Below are positions 29,504-38,059 of a stretch of DNA of 64,000 bases, one piece after another. Numbering within the stretch: the stretch's first letter is position 1; every line of letters begins with the position of its first letter. The stretch is from Streptomyces sp. NBC_01235 (lineage in GTDB: Bacteria > Actinomycetota > Actinomycetes > Streptomycetales > Streptomycetaceae): contig NZ_CP108513.1 of the NCBI RefSeq assembly GCF_035989285.1, forward strand, positions 9,982,001-10,046,000, in the 5' to 3' direction. The position numbers were made by a program, and so were the translations under genes. The notes beneath the pieces were generated by a model, which was not told the DNA's origin, ran no database searches, and saw only the letters and a program-made list of their open reading frames with translations.

Positions 29504-29778
29504 GCAGCGGGTCCTGCGGGTCGGGACCACGCCGGTCGTGGCAGAGGCGACCTTGGTGCCGCCGGGGCACTGGGGGCGGGCCCCCGCGCCCCCGGCCACC
29601 GGTGACGGCCTTCGCGAGCCTGCGCGATCTCTTCCTGGGACCGGCTGGCGAAGGCCACCACATATCGAACTTCGCCCTTGTTTCCGCAGGTCAGCGCTCT
29701 TCGGAACGGCTGGCGGTCAGAAAACCGCCGGCATCGGTCGGAGGGGTCGGTCAACCGTGGCACGGGACTGGCACCATG
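29504..29778. other. Intergenic spacer between hypE and the convergent dehydrogenase
   Basis: I see no supportable gene here. The only structure noted is an inverted repeat GGCCTTCGC (29607-29615) and GCGAAGGCC (29648-29656) with a 32-nt loop, possibly a second terminator. Confidence 0.5.
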
Positions 29779-30810
29779 TCATGACTCCGTAGGACCTGCC
29801 GCCACGTGGTGCCGGCCGGGCAGGCCCGGAGTGCCTGGGATCGGCGTGGGAGCCGAGTGCCCGTCCAGGACCGCCGCGACATTGCGGGCGGCGAGATCCA
29901 CCATGGCCGCACGAGTCGCCTCCGTCGCCGAACCGACGTGCGGCAGTACCACCAAGTGCGGCTCGGCGAAGAGCGGGTCGGAAGGATCCGTGCGCGGTTC
30001 GTCGGTCATCACGTCCAGTCCGGCCGAGTGCAGTTCCCCGCGGCGCAGCGCCACCAGCAGGGCGTCTTCGTCCACGACTCCGCCGCGACCGGTGTTGACC
30101 AATGTCGAGGTCGGTTTCATCAGAGCGAGTTCGGCGGCGCCGATCATGCTCTTGGTCTCTGCCGTCAGCGGGGTGTGCACGGACACCACGTCGCTGGTCC
30201 GCAGAAGTTCGTCGAACGGCACCCAGCGGGACAGTTCGTCGTCCTCCTTGCGCCGCGGGTGGTGGTGCTGCACGCGCATGCCGAAACCGGCGGCCCTTCG
30301 GGCGACGGCACGGGCGATCCGGCCGTAGCCGATCAGGCCGAGGGTGGCCCCGTGCACGTCGAGCCCCAGGAACGCGTCCATGCGGAAGGCGCCCCATGCG
30401 CCGCGGCGCAGCGCGTCCATGCCGGCGGGCAGGCGGCGCCTGGCCATGAGGATCAGCGCCATCGCCACGTCGGCGGTGGTGTCCGCGAGTACGTCGGGGG
30501 TGTGGGTGACGACGACGCCGCGCTCCACGGCGGCTGTCACGTCGACGCTGTCGTAGCCCATCGACGCAAGAGCGACGACCCGCAGGCCGGGGCCCGCCGC
30601 GTCGAGCAGTGTGGCGTCGACGCGGTCAGTGCCGAGGACGAGCAGGCCCTCGCAGCCCCGGACCAGCCCGGCCAGCTCGGCGGGTGCCGGCGGCGCGGCC
30701 TCCGGCCAGGCGGTGACATCGAAACGGGCGGCGAGTCGCCCGACGCCGTCTCCCGGAAGGCCGGTGCGGCTGACCACTACAAGGGGGCGGCGGGAGGGCG
30801 TGCCGGACAT
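29779..30810 (-). CDS. D-2-hydroxyacid dehydrogenase (glyoxylate/2-ketogluconate reductase-like)
   Basis: 343 aa, NAD(P)-dependent interconversion of 2-keto and D-2-hydroxy acids. Rossmann motif LGLIGYGRIARAVARRAAGF; catalytic Arg in NTGRGGVVDEDAL, Glu in DEPRTDPSDPL, His in VLPHVGSATEATR. ATG with GGAG six nt upstream. Last gene of a minus-strand operon that starts at 33688 and also holds idonate- and gluconate-type dehydrogenases; a keto-aldonate such as 2-ketogluconate is therefore a likely substrate (inference). Its C-terminal tail is Pro/Gly-rich. Confidence 0.88.
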   Translation of the reverse strand: MSGTPSRRPLVVVSRTGLPGDGVGRLAARFDVTAWPEAAPPAPAELAGLVRGCEGLLVLGTDRVDATLLDAAGPGLRVVALASMGYDSVDVTAAVERGVVVTHTPDVLADTTADVAMALILMARRRLPAGMDALRRGAWGAFRMDAFLGLDVHGATLGLIGYGRIARAVARRAAGFGMRVQHHHPRRKEDDELSRWVPFDELLRTSDVVSVHTPLTAETKSMIGAAELALMKPTSTLVNTGRGGVVDEDALLVALRRGELHSAGLDVMTDEPRTDPSDPLFAEPHLVVLPHVGSATEATRAAMVDLAARNVAAVLDGHSAPTPIPGTPGLPGRHHVAAGPTES

Positions 30811-30886
30811 GGTGAACTCCGTTGCGGGTGAGGGGGCGGGGCTGGTGCCGGGGCGCGTGCGGCGTCGGCCGGATCCGGATGCCGCG

Positions 30887-31939
30887 TCAGGTTCCCTGCC
30901 CGCCGAAGTCCAGCAGCACCTTGCACGAGCGGGCGGGGTCGGCCGCGAGCTCGAACGCCTCCTGTACGTGGGCCACCGGCACCAAGGAGGTGACCACCGG
31001 CTCGACCGCGAGGCGGCCGTCGGCCAGTGCGCGGAGGACCTCGGTGAGCTCGTCGTCGAAGCGGAAGGAGCCGACGAGTCGCAGTTCCCGGGTGATCAGC
31101 GCGTTGGCGGCCACCGGAGTGTCTCCGGGCGGCAGCAGGCCGAGGCCCACCACGAGGCCGCCCCGGTCGACTCCGTACACGCAGGTGCGCAGCCCTGCCG
31201 GGCTGCCCGAGGACTCTATGGCGATGTCCGCGGCGAGTTCGTCCAGCCGGTCGGCGTCGGCGCCGACTCGTACGGCCGAGGTGGCGCCCACCTGCTTGGC
31301 GACGGCCAGCGGAGCCTCGTGCACGTCGGTCACGGTGATCTCGGCGGCACCGGCGGCCCGGAGTGCCGCCACGACGAGGCAGCCGATGGGCCCCGCTCCG
31401 GTGACCAGCACCCTCTTGCCGCGCACGTCGCCGGCCTGTCGTACGGCATGCCAGGCGACCGCGGCGGGCTCGGCCACCGCGGCCAGCCGCAGGTCGAGGC
31501 CCTCCGGCAGTGCGAGCACCCGCTCGGCGGGTACGACGAGGACGTCGGCGAAGCCGCCCTGTACATGGGGGTTCCTGGCGGCACTTCCCAAGTAGCCGGT
31601 GTCCAGGCAGGTGTTGCGTCGCCCGGCGAGGCACTGCCGGCACCTCCCGCAGGATGCCAGCGGGTGCACGGCCACCGGTGTCCCCGGCGGCGGCGCCTGG
31701 GTGCCGGGGCCCGCCTCGCGCACCCGGCCCACGATTTCGTGGCCGAGCACCAGGGGTTCGCGAAGCCGGAACTCACCCACCGCGCCGTGGCGCCAGTAGT
31801 GCAGGTCGGAGCCGCAGATGCCGCCGTACCGGATGTCGACCGCGACCTCGCCCGGGCCGGGCACCGGTACCGGGCGATCCTCCAGGCGGAGGTCGCCAGC
31901 GCCGTGCGCCACCACGGCCCGCATCGTCGCTGAGTCCAT
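30887..31939 (-). CDS. idnD: L-idonate 5-dehydrogenase-like zinc alcohol dehydrogenase
   Basis: 350 aa, medium-chain dehydrogenase/reductase. Catalytic zinc ligands: Cys in GGICGSDLHYW, His-Glu in VLGHEIVGR; structural zinc cluster CGRCRQC plus RRNTC. NAD(P)-binding VLVTGAGPIGCLVVAALRAAG. The GICGSDLHYWRHGAVGEF and REPLVLGHE segments resemble L-idonate 5-dehydrogenase, which makes 5-keto-D-gluconate. Downstream of the gluconate 5-dehydrogenase-like gene (95 nt), which would reduce that product, supporting the call. Sorbitol or another polyol dehydrogenase is the alternative. Confidence 0.82.
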   Translation of the reverse strand: MDSATMRAVVAHGAGDLRLEDRPVPVPGPGEVAVDIRYGGICGSDLHYWRHGAVGEFRLREPLVLGHEIVGRVREAGPGTQAPPPGTPVAVHPLASCGRCRQCLAGRRNTCLDTGYLGSAARNPHVQGGFADVLVVPAERVLALPEGLDLRLAAVAEPAAVAWHAVRQAGDVRGKRVLVTGAGPIGCLVVAALRAAGAAEITVTDVHEAPLAVAKQVGATSAVRVGADADRLDELAADIAIESSGSPAGLRTCVYGVDRGGLVVGLGLLPPGDTPVAANALITRELRLVGSFRFDDELTEVLRALADGRLAVEPVVTSLVPVAHVQEAFELAADPARSCKVLLDFGGQGT

Positions 31940-31990
31940 GTTCTCGTCCCGCTCTCTGCCGAACGCTTCGGCTGCTTCTGTCGGTTGCGT

Positions 31991-32020
31991 GCAGTGGATG
32001 GCAGTGGATGGCAGTGGGGG
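31991..32020. repeat. Three 10-bp tandem units between the SDR and idnD genes
   Basis: GCAGTGGATG twice, then GCAGTGGGGG, in the short gap between two operon genes. A small slippage tract; no function seen. Confidence 0.7.
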
Positions 32021-32033
32021 CGTGGACAGGGGG

Positions 32034-32807
32034 TCAGACGACCGCGGTCAGTCCGCCGTCGACGGCGATCACCTGACCGTTGACGAAGTCCGACGCCGGC
32101 GCCGCGAGCCACACCAGCGTGCCGACCAGGTCCTCGACCGTGGCCCAGCGTCCGGCCGGGGTGCGGCCCCGGATCCACGAGTCGAAGGCCGGGTCGTCCA
32201 CCAGGGGCCGGGTCAGCTCGGTGACCACATAACCGGGGGCGAGCGCGTTGACGGTCAGTCCGGATCCGGCCCACTCCGCGCACATGCTGCGCGTCAGCAT
32301 GGCCAGCCCGCCCTTGGAGGCCGCATAGGCGGCGATGCCGGGCCGGGCCAGCCAGGTCTGGACGGAGCAGATGTTGACGATCTTTCCGTGGCCGCGCTCG
32401 ATCATCCCGACGGCCGCCGTGCGGCCGACCAGGAAGGCGCTCGTGAGGTTGGTGTGCAGCACCCGCTCGAAGTTCTCCGCGGAGACCTCCAGCATCGGCT
32501 CGCGGTGCTGCACGCCGGTGTTGTTGACGAGGATGTCCAGCGGGCCCAGGCCGTCCTCGATCTCCCGGACCGCCCGTTGCACGGCCCTGTCGTCGGTGAC
32601 GTCGAAGGCCGCCGTGTGCACCTTGGCCCCGGTCTTCTCGGCCAGTTCCTGCCGGGCGCGCTCCAGCGCCCCGGCGTCGCGGCCGTTCAGGACGACTTCA
32701 GCGCCCGCTTCGGCCAGTCCGGTGGCGAGGGCGGCTCCGATGCCTTTGCTGGAGCCGGTCACCAGGGCGCGGCGGCCGGCGAGGTCGAACAGGGCGGGAG
32801 CCTTCAC
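32034..32807 (-). CDS. idnO: Gluconate 5-dehydrogenase-like short-chain dehydrogenase
   Basis: 257 aa, classical SDR. Cofactor motif ALVTGSSKGIGAALATGLAE, structural ILVNNTGVQHREP, catalytic Ser in NICSVQ and YxxxK in AAYAASKGGLAML; the C-terminal PxG region is LAPGYVVTELTRPLV. The NNTGVQHREP/MLEV pattern resembles 5-keto-D-gluconate reductases. It starts with GTG, overlapping the upstream gene's stop. With the idnD-like gene it would convert L-idonate to D-gluconate through 5-ketogluconate. Pathway role inferred from neighbours. Confidence 0.85.
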   Translation of the reverse strand: MKAPALFDLAGRRALVTGSSKGIGAALATGLAEAGAEVVLNGRDAGALERARQELAEKTGAKVHTAAFDVTDDRAVQRAVREIEDGLGPLDILVNNTGVQHREPMLEVSAENFERVLHTNLTSAFLVGRTAAVGMIERGHGKIVNICSVQTWLARPGIAAYAASKGGLAMLTRSMCAEWAGSGLTVNALAPGYVVTELTRPLVDDPAFDSWIRGRTPAGRWATVEDLVGTLVWLAAPASDFVNGQVIAVDGGLTAVV

Positions 32808-33688
32808 GGCCGTACCTCCAAGGGAGCGTAGTAGTGCATCAGCGCGGCGTTGTCGGCGTCGCCGTGGCCGGCTGCGGCGAGCCAGCGGTGCAGTTCGGCG
32901 ACGGCGGTGGTGACCGGCAGTGGCACGCCCGCGGAGCGCGCGTGGTCGCGGGCGGAGTCGAGATCCTTGACCATGTTGCTGATCCGCCCGGTGGGGGAGA
33001 GGTCGGCCTCGGCGAACTTGACGAAGAACTCCTGCAGGAGTGCTGAGTCGGCCCTGCCTCCGGTGAGCGCGGTGAGCACCTGCCGGGACGGAAGGCCGGC
33101 CGCCCGCACCAGGGCGGCCGCCTCGGCGAGCGCGGCGAATCCGCAGCCGACCAGCACCTGGTTGACGGCCTTGACCAGCTGACCGGAACCGGCGGGGCCG
33201 AGGTGCGTCAGCCGGGACGCCAGAGCGCCGAGGACGGGGAGCGCGCGTTCGACGTGCTCCACCTCGCCACCGAGCATCAACGTCAGCTCGCCGCGCTTGA
33301 CGGCCGGTGCGCCGCCCGACAGCGGGGCGTCGACCCAGCCGGCGCCCAACTTCGCGGCACGCTCGGCGAACTCGCGCGTGCGGCCGGGGTCGACGCTCGA
33401 CATGTCGATCACCAGCACGCCGTCCGGAGCCGCGCTCAGGATCCCGCCCGGTCCGAAGACCGCCCGCTCCACGATCTCCGCGGTGTTGAGGGAGAGGATC
33501 ACCACACCCGACGTGGAGAGCAGGGCGGGTGACTGCGCCGTGGCGGCCCCCTCCAGGGCGAGTTCCGCGACGGCCTCCGGCCGGATGTCGTAGACGCGTA
33601 CCGCGCGCTCGCAGCCGAGCAGTCGTCGCGCGATGGCGGAGCCCATGACTCCGAGCCCGGCCACGCCGACCTCTGTATCTCCTGACAC
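32804..33688 (-). CDS. Beta-hydroxyacid dehydrogenase (3-hydroxyisobutyrate dehydrogenase family)
   Basis: 294 aa. N-terminal NAD motif VGVAGLGVMGSAIARRLLG, substrate loop DAPLSGGAPAVKRGELTLML, catalytic Lys in GSGQLVKAVNQVLV, and a helical C-terminal domain. The family includes tartronate semialdehyde reductase and 6-phosphogluconate-type enzymes. GTG 33688 chosen: AGGAGG four nt upstream and family length; the 43 residues upstream in frame lie over the operator. First gene of the operon 33688-29779, with a 4-nt overlap to the SDR. Substrate unknown, probably a sugar-acid-derived 3-hydroxyacid. Confidence 0.88.
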   Translation of the reverse strand: MSGDTEVGVAGLGVMGSAIARRLLGCERAVRVYDIRPEAVAELALEGAATAQSPALLSTSGVVILSLNTAEIVERAVFGPGGILSAAPDGVLVIDMSSVDPGRTREFAERAAKLGAGWVDAPLSGGAPAVKRGELTLMLGGEVEHVERALPVLGALASRLTHLGPAGSGQLVKAVNQVLVGCGFAALAEAAALVRAAGLPSRQVLTALTGGRADSALLQEFFVKFAEADLSPTGRISNMVKDLDSARDHARSAGVPLPVTTAVAELHRWLAAAGHGDADNAALMHYYAPLEVRP

Positions 33689-33705
33689 CTGACCTCCTGG
33701 ACGAA

Positions 33706-33725
33706 ATGCTGTACTGAAAACAGTA
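33706..33725. promoter_or_regulatory. Operator/promoter of the 33688-29779 operon
   Basis: Contains the perfect 14-bp palindrome TACTGAAAACAGTA (33712-33725), preceded by ATGCTGT. Read on the minus strand it overlaps TATACT, a good -10 element, placing the start of transcription inside the palindrome. A repressor bound here would block the operon. Confidence 0.65.
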
Positions 33726-33783
33726 TATTGGTCAATGGGTAGCGAGAAGGCAATGGATTCCGCTGGCATCTGTGTGAATCCAC

Positions 33784-33824
33784 ATGCTCGCGTACAGCAT
33801 CTTGGCATCGGTTCCACATGCTGT
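33784..33824. promoter_or_regulatory. Repeated ATGCT half-sites before the gluconokinase gene
   Basis: ATGCT-N7-AGCAT at 33784-33800, then ATGCTGT at 33818-33824, 40 nt before the kinase ATG. The same half-site occurs at 33706, 40250 and 41209, before other units of this locus, suggesting a shared regulator. Confidence 0.5.
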
Positions 33825-33863
33825 TAGCGTCCCGACGTCTACAGAGCCGAAACGGAGACCGCC

Positions 33864-35360
33864 ATGAACGAGGTCGGCGAGGTGGTGCTCGGCATCGACC
33901 TGGGCACCACCGCCACCAAGGTGGTCGCGGTGAACGCCGCTTACCGCCCGGTGTGGACCGTCGAACGCCCGGCCCCGCTGCGCGCGGGGCGGGACGGTGA
34001 AGCCGTCCACGACCCCGCGACCGTGCTCGCCGGGGCCGCCGACGCGGTGCGCGAGAGTGCGGAGCACTGCGCGCGACGGGGACTTACCGTGCGGGGGCTG
34101 TCCTTCAGCGCGGCCCTCCATACACTGCTCGCCCTCGATTCCTCCGGCGAACCGCTCACCCCCGCCCTGAGCTGGGCCGACACCCGGGCGGCCGACATCG
34201 CCCGGCGGCTGCGTTCCGAGCGCGGGGAGGCACTCCACCGGGCGACCGGCACACCCGTGCACCCCATGGCACCGGTGGCCAAGCTCGCCTGGTTCGCCGC
34301 GCACGAGCCGGACCTGTTCCGGCGCACGGCCGCCTGGTGCGGCATGAAGGACTACGTCCTGGCCCGGTTCACCGGCCGACTGGTCACCGACCTCTCGTGC
34401 GCCTCCGCGAGCGGGCTGCTGGACATCCACACCGCCGAATGGCACGGGCCCGCGCTGGAGGCCGCCGGAGTAGCGGGCGAACGACTTCCCGAACTCGTGT
34501 CGCCGACCACCGCCTTCCCGTTGTTGCCCGGGCCGGCCGCCGCGCTGGGCCTGCCCGCCGGACTGCCCGTGGTCGCCGGCGCCGGTGACGGACCGCTCGC
34601 CAACCTCGCCGTCGGTGCCACGGCCCCTGCCACCGCCGCGCTGTCCCTGGGCACCAGCGGCGCCCTCCGCGTCGTACGCGAGCGGCCGGGCGTGGACGAC
34701 AGGTGCCGTGTGTTCTGCTATCACCTCGCCGACGGCCTGTGGGTGCTCGGCGGAGCGGTCAGCAACGCCGGAGTCGTCGCCCAGTGGGCCGCCGAGTCGT
34801 TCGGCGGCGTCGACGTAGCCGACCTGCTGAAGGAGGCCGCCGAGGTCGAGCCGGGTTCCGAGGGCCTGACCGCGTTGCCCCACCTCCTCGGCGAACGCGC
34901 CCCCTGGTGGGATCCCGATGCCCGCGGAGCCCTGATCGGACTGCGGCGCGGCCACGGCAGAGCCCACATGACCCGGGCCATGATCGAGGGCGTCGGACAG
35001 CAACTGGCGCTGGTTCGGGACTCGGTGGTCGCGGCAGGGGCCCCGATCGCCTCGGTGCGGGCCACGGGCGGAGCACTGCGGTCCTCGTTGTGGGCGGAGA
35101 TCGTAGCGGCGGCGCTCGACATGCCGTTGGAGATCACCGACGACACGGCCGGCTCCGGATTCGGCGCCGCACTCCTCGGCTGGCGCGCACTCGGCGCCGT
35201 GCCCCACCTCTGCGCCCTGCCCGCCGATGTCTGGGCCCGTCCGCATCGCACCGTCTTCCCGGACCCGGTCGCCGTACGGAGGATGGCGCAGACCCGGCCA
35301 TGGATGGAGCGGTGCTACGAGATGCTGCGGGACCTGTCCGCTCAGCACCGGCGCCCGTGA
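33864..35360 (+). CDS. gntK: FGGY-family gluconokinase
   Basis: 498 aa, ATP-dependent sugar (acid) kinase. N-terminal actin-like motif VVLGIDLGTTATKVVAVN, substrate segment VRGLSFSAALHTLLALD, AWCGMKDYVLARFTGRLVTD, the FGGY-type GAGDGPLANLAVGA and ATP-site LSLGTSGALRVV; C-terminal RATGGALRSSLWAEIVA. The pattern GMKDYVLARFTG is that of gram-positive gluconokinases (FGGY, not the small P-loop type). Product: 6-phosphogluconate, consumed by the Gnd enzyme encoded at 37113-36217. Divergent from the idonate/gluconate operon, with repeated operator-like motifs between them. Confidence 0.88.
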   Translation: MNEVGEVVLGIDLGTTATKVVAVNAAYRPVWTVERPAPLRAGRDGEAVHDPATVLAGAADAVRESAEHCARRGLTVRGLSFSAALHTLLALDSSGEPLTPALSWADTRAADIARRLRSERGEALHRATGTPVHPMAPVAKLAWFAAHEPDLFRRTAAWCGMKDYVLARFTGRLVTDLSCASASGLLDIHTAEWHGPALEAAGVAGERLPELVSPTTAFPLLPGPAAALGLPAGLPVVAGAGDGPLANLAVGATAPATAALSLGTSGALRVVRERPGVDDRCRVFCYHLADGLWVLGGAVSNAGVVAQWAAESFGGVDVADLLKEAAEVEPGSEGLTALPHLLGERAPWWDPDARGALIGLRRGHGRAHMTRAMIEGVGQQLALVRDSVVAAGAPIASVRATGGALRSSLWAEIVAAALDMPLEITDDTAGSGFGAALLGWRALGAVPHLCALPADVWARPHRTVFPDPVAVRRMAQTRPWMERCYEMLRDLSAQHRRP

Positions 35361-35389
35361 GCGGCCACGCTCACCTGCCGTCGGCGTGC

Positions 35390-36188
35390 TCACAGGCCCC
35401 ACCTGCCCGGCCGACGCTGCGGGACAGGAGCGTGCGCCGCTCGACGCGTGACGGGCGCGGTGCCTGCGGCCCCCGCGTCCCGTCGCAGCCGCAACGCCTC
35501 CCATGCACAGGCCGGCGGCAGCGCGGCGAGCAACCCGAACGCCACGGTACAGAGCCGTGTCGGACCGGCCAGGCCGAGCTGTGAGGTGAGAGCTCCCGCC
35601 GCGCGCAGGGCCCAGGCGGCCAGGGTGACGCCCATCCCGCTCGCCGACCGGTGCACGGTGCTCGACAGGGCGTTGGCGTCCGCGGTCCGCTCCCGCCCGG
35701 TGTCGGCGAAGCCGATCGAGGCGTACGCGCTGAGCGGGACGGACCGGCACACGCCGCCCGCGAAGAGGACGGCGACCAGTGGTGCGCAGGACGGCCGGTG
35801 GCCCGACGGGCACCATCATGGCTCCGCCGATGTCCTGCACCACCCGCGCCACGACCAGCTCGGTGAGACCGTCGGCCGCCGCGCACAGCGCCGAGGCGAC
35901 GGTGCACACCGCGATCGCCCAGGCGAAGACGCGCCGGCCGCCCCAACGGTCCGCGGCCCAGCCGCTCACGGGGAGGAACGCGGCCAGAGCCACCGGATAG
36001 GCGGTCACGGTGACACCGACGGCCTCAGGCCCGGTCCCGAAGGAAGCGGCCATCTCGGGGCGGCCGTGGAGATGATCGTGGCGTCCAGGTTCTCCATGAA
36101 GAATGCCCCGGCCACCAGCAGCGTCGGCCCGCGGCGCCTCCCCGTTCGCCCGTGACTCCCTCCGGTCCGAGGCCGGTTGATCGGACAT
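35390..36188 (-). pseudogene. Disrupted DHA2/EmrB-type MFS transporter
   Basis: Recognisable MFS pieces lie in different frames. From ATG 36188 the first codons are in one frame; the first helix (TLLVAGAFFMENLDATIIST) is in a second frame; the next part (MAASFGTGPEAVGVTVTAYP, then VSGWAADRWGGRRVF and VVARVVQDIGGAMMVPVG) is back in the first. After that the sequence jumps to a C-terminal fragment in another frame (SVPLSAYASIGFADTG, then GVTLAAWALRAAGALTSQ). About 800 nt remain of an expected 1.4 kb, so roughly 200 central residues are missing. At least two frameshifts plus an internal deletion: non-functional. Confidence 0.8.
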
Positions 36189-36216
36189 GGCGGTCTGGCG
36201 GTGACCCGGCTTCAGG

Positions 36217-37113
36217 TCAGGCCGAGCCGGCGGAAACGGTCGGCGCGGCGTGCACGGCGTGCCCACCGAACTGCTGCCGCATCGCGGCGAGCGCCTTCAG
36301 CTGGGCTGCGTCCGGCTTGCGGGAGGCGAAGCGGGCGAAGAGCGCGGCGGTCATGGCGGGGGCGGACACCGCCAGGCGTACCGCCTCCTCGACCGTCCAG
36401 CGGCCCTCGCCGGAGTCGTCGACCCGGCCGGAGAGGCCGGCCAGGCCCGAGTCCTGTTCCAGGGCGCGGACGAGGAGGTCGAGCAGCCAGGAGCGTACGA
36501 CCGTGCCGTGCCGCCAGGAGGCGAGCACCTTCGGAACGTCGGGGACGTACTCGCTGGCCTCCAGCAGTTCGTAGCCCTCGGCGAGGGCCTGCATCATGCC
36601 GTACTCGATGCCGTTGTGAACCATCTTGGCGTAGTGGCCGGCGCCCACCGGGCCGGCGTGGCAGATGCCGTCCTGTTCCGGGGCGAGCGATTCCAGCAGC
36701 GGCCAGACGCGCCGGACGTGCTCGTCCGCGCCGCCGCACATCACCCCGTAGCCGTTCTCCCGGCCCCAGACGCCGCCGCTGACACCGCAGTCGACGTAGC
36801 CGACGCCGTGCTCGGCGAGCATCCGGGCGTGCTCGGTGTCGTCGGTGAAGCGCGAGTTGCCGCCCTCGACCACCACGTCGCCCGGAGACAACAGGTCGGC
36901 CAGCTGCCGGAGCGCCTGGCGCGTGGGGTCACCGGCCGGGAGCATCAACCAGAGCACGCGGGGGGCGGCGAGCTTGCCGACCAGTTCCTCCAGGGAGTTC
37001 ACGTCACGGTCCGGCGAGGTGCGGCTGTAGCCGATCACCTCGTGGCCGCGGTCGCGCCAGCGAGCCGCCATGTTGCCGCCCATGCGTCCGAGACCGACGA
37101 TTCCTGTCTGCAT
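36217..37113 (-). CDS. gnd: 6-phosphogluconate dehydrogenase (decarboxylating), NAD-type short form
   Basis: 298 aa, the short form of Gnd (about 300 aa rather than 470). Cofactor motif IVGLGRMGGNMAARWRDRGH, ending VIGYSR, without an obvious NADP-binding basic pair; DCGVSGGVWGRENGYGVMCG substrate loop; catalytic Lys in GAGHYAKMVHNGIEYGMMQA. Oxidative decarboxylation of 6-phosphogluconate to ribulose 5-phosphate. ATG 37113 with AAGGA nine nt upstream. Last gene of the operon that starts at 40106. It would take the product of the nearby gluconokinase. Confidence 0.92.
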   Translation of the reverse strand: MQTGIVGLGRMGGNMAARWRDRGHEVIGYSRTSPDRDVNSLEELVGKLAAPRVLWLMLPAGDPTRQALRQLADLLSPGDVVVEGGNSRFTDDTEHARMLAEHGVGYVDCGVSGGVWGRENGYGVMCGGADEHVRRVWPLLESLAPEQDGICHAGPVGAGHYAKMVHNGIEYGMMQALAEGYELLEASEYVPDVPKVLASWRHGTVVRSWLLDLLVRALEQDSGLAGLSGRVDDSGEGRWTVEEAVRLAVSAPAMTAALFARFASRKPDAAQLKALAAMRQQFGGHAVHAAPTVSAGSA

Positions 37114-37117
37114 TTGC

Positions 37118-38059
37118 TCAGTCCTTCGAGGTGTGGTGCGGGTGGGAGGGACTGTTGTCCTCACGCAACAGTCGGAGGACGACGCTGTTGTCCAGGCCGC
37201 CGAGCCCCCGGTCGTCGATCGCCGCGTACAGGCGGGCGACGGAGGTGGACAGCGGCAGCTCGACGTGTGCGTCCGCGGCGCTGTCCAGGACGAAGCCGAG
37301 GTCCTTGTTGAGGTAGCGGGCGGGGCCGGAGGGGGTGAAGTCGCTGTCGGCGAGGTGGTGGCGCTTCTGGGCGAGAACCTCCGAGGAGGCGAGACCGCCG
37401 GCCAACACCTCCAGCAGGGCCGCCGGGGCGAGTCCGCCGTGTTCGCCGAGCACGACGGCCTCGGCGAGCGCCACCAGGGTTGCGGCGACGACGAGTTGGT
37501 TGCATGCCTTGGCGAGCGATCCGGCTCCCGTGTCGCCCATGCGGCGGACGGTCGAGCCCATGGCGGTCAGGTACGGGCGGACGCGTTCGACGGCGTCCTC
37601 CGTTCCGCCCGCCATGATCGACAGGGTGCCGTCGCGGGCGCCGGTCACGCCACCGCTGACGGGAGCGTCGATGACGGTGACGCCGTGGGGACGAAGTTCC
37701 TGGGCCAGGGCGCGCACGGCGACGGGGGAGACGGTGCCCATCACGACGAGGGTGTCCATCGCCTGGGCCGTCGCGGCCGGGTCCAGCCCCGCGAGCAGTC
37801 CGTCCTCGCCGGCCGACACGTCCCGGACCTGAGGCAGATCCGGGAGCATGGTGACGACGGTGCGGGCGCCGGCCGCGACCTCGGCGGGACGGTCGGCCGC
37901 ACGGCAGCCGGCGGCGACGGCGGCGTCGAGCGGGGCGCGGCCCCGGTTCCAGACCAGGACGTCGAAGCCCGCCTTCGCGAGGTTGGCCGCCATCGGCAGG
38001 CCCATCGCGCCGAGCCCGACGAAGCCGACCGTCTCGGACCGGGGAGACGGCGAGCTCAC
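37118..38059 (-). CDS. Beta-hydroxyacid dehydrogenase (tartronate semialdehyde reductase-like)
   Basis: 313 aa. VGFVGLGAMGLPMAANLAKA cofactor motif with a following WNR suggesting NADP use, DAPVSGGVTGARDGTLSIMA, catalytic Lys in GAGSLAKACNQLVVAATL. GTG start overlaps the stop of the upstream D-2-hydroxyacid dehydrogenase; 4 nt separate its stop from the gnd start. A close functional twin of the gene at 33688, so two enzymes of this family serve the locus. Exact substrate unknown. Confidence 0.88.
   Translation of the reverse strand: MSSPSPRSETVGFVGLGAMGLPMAANLAKAGFDVLVWNRGRAPLDAAVAAGCRAADRPAEVAAGARTVVTMLPDLPQVRDVSAGEDGLLAGLDPAATAQAMDTLVVMGTVSPVAVRALAQELRPHGVTVIDAPVSGGVTGARDGTLSIMAGGTEDAVERVRPYLTAMGSTVRRMGDTGAGSLAKACNQLVVAATLVALAEAVVLGEHGGLAPAALLEVLAGGLASSEVLAQKRHHLADSDFTPSGPARYLNKDLGFVLDSAADAHVELPLSTSVARLYAAIDDRGLGGLDNSVVLRLLREDNSPSHPHHTSKD

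Noticed and set aside
33689..33817. N-terminal extension of the beta-hydroxyacid dehydrogenase to an upstream start
   Set aside because: It would translate the TACTG palindrome and promoter. The GTG at 33688 has AGGAGG and gives the normal family length.
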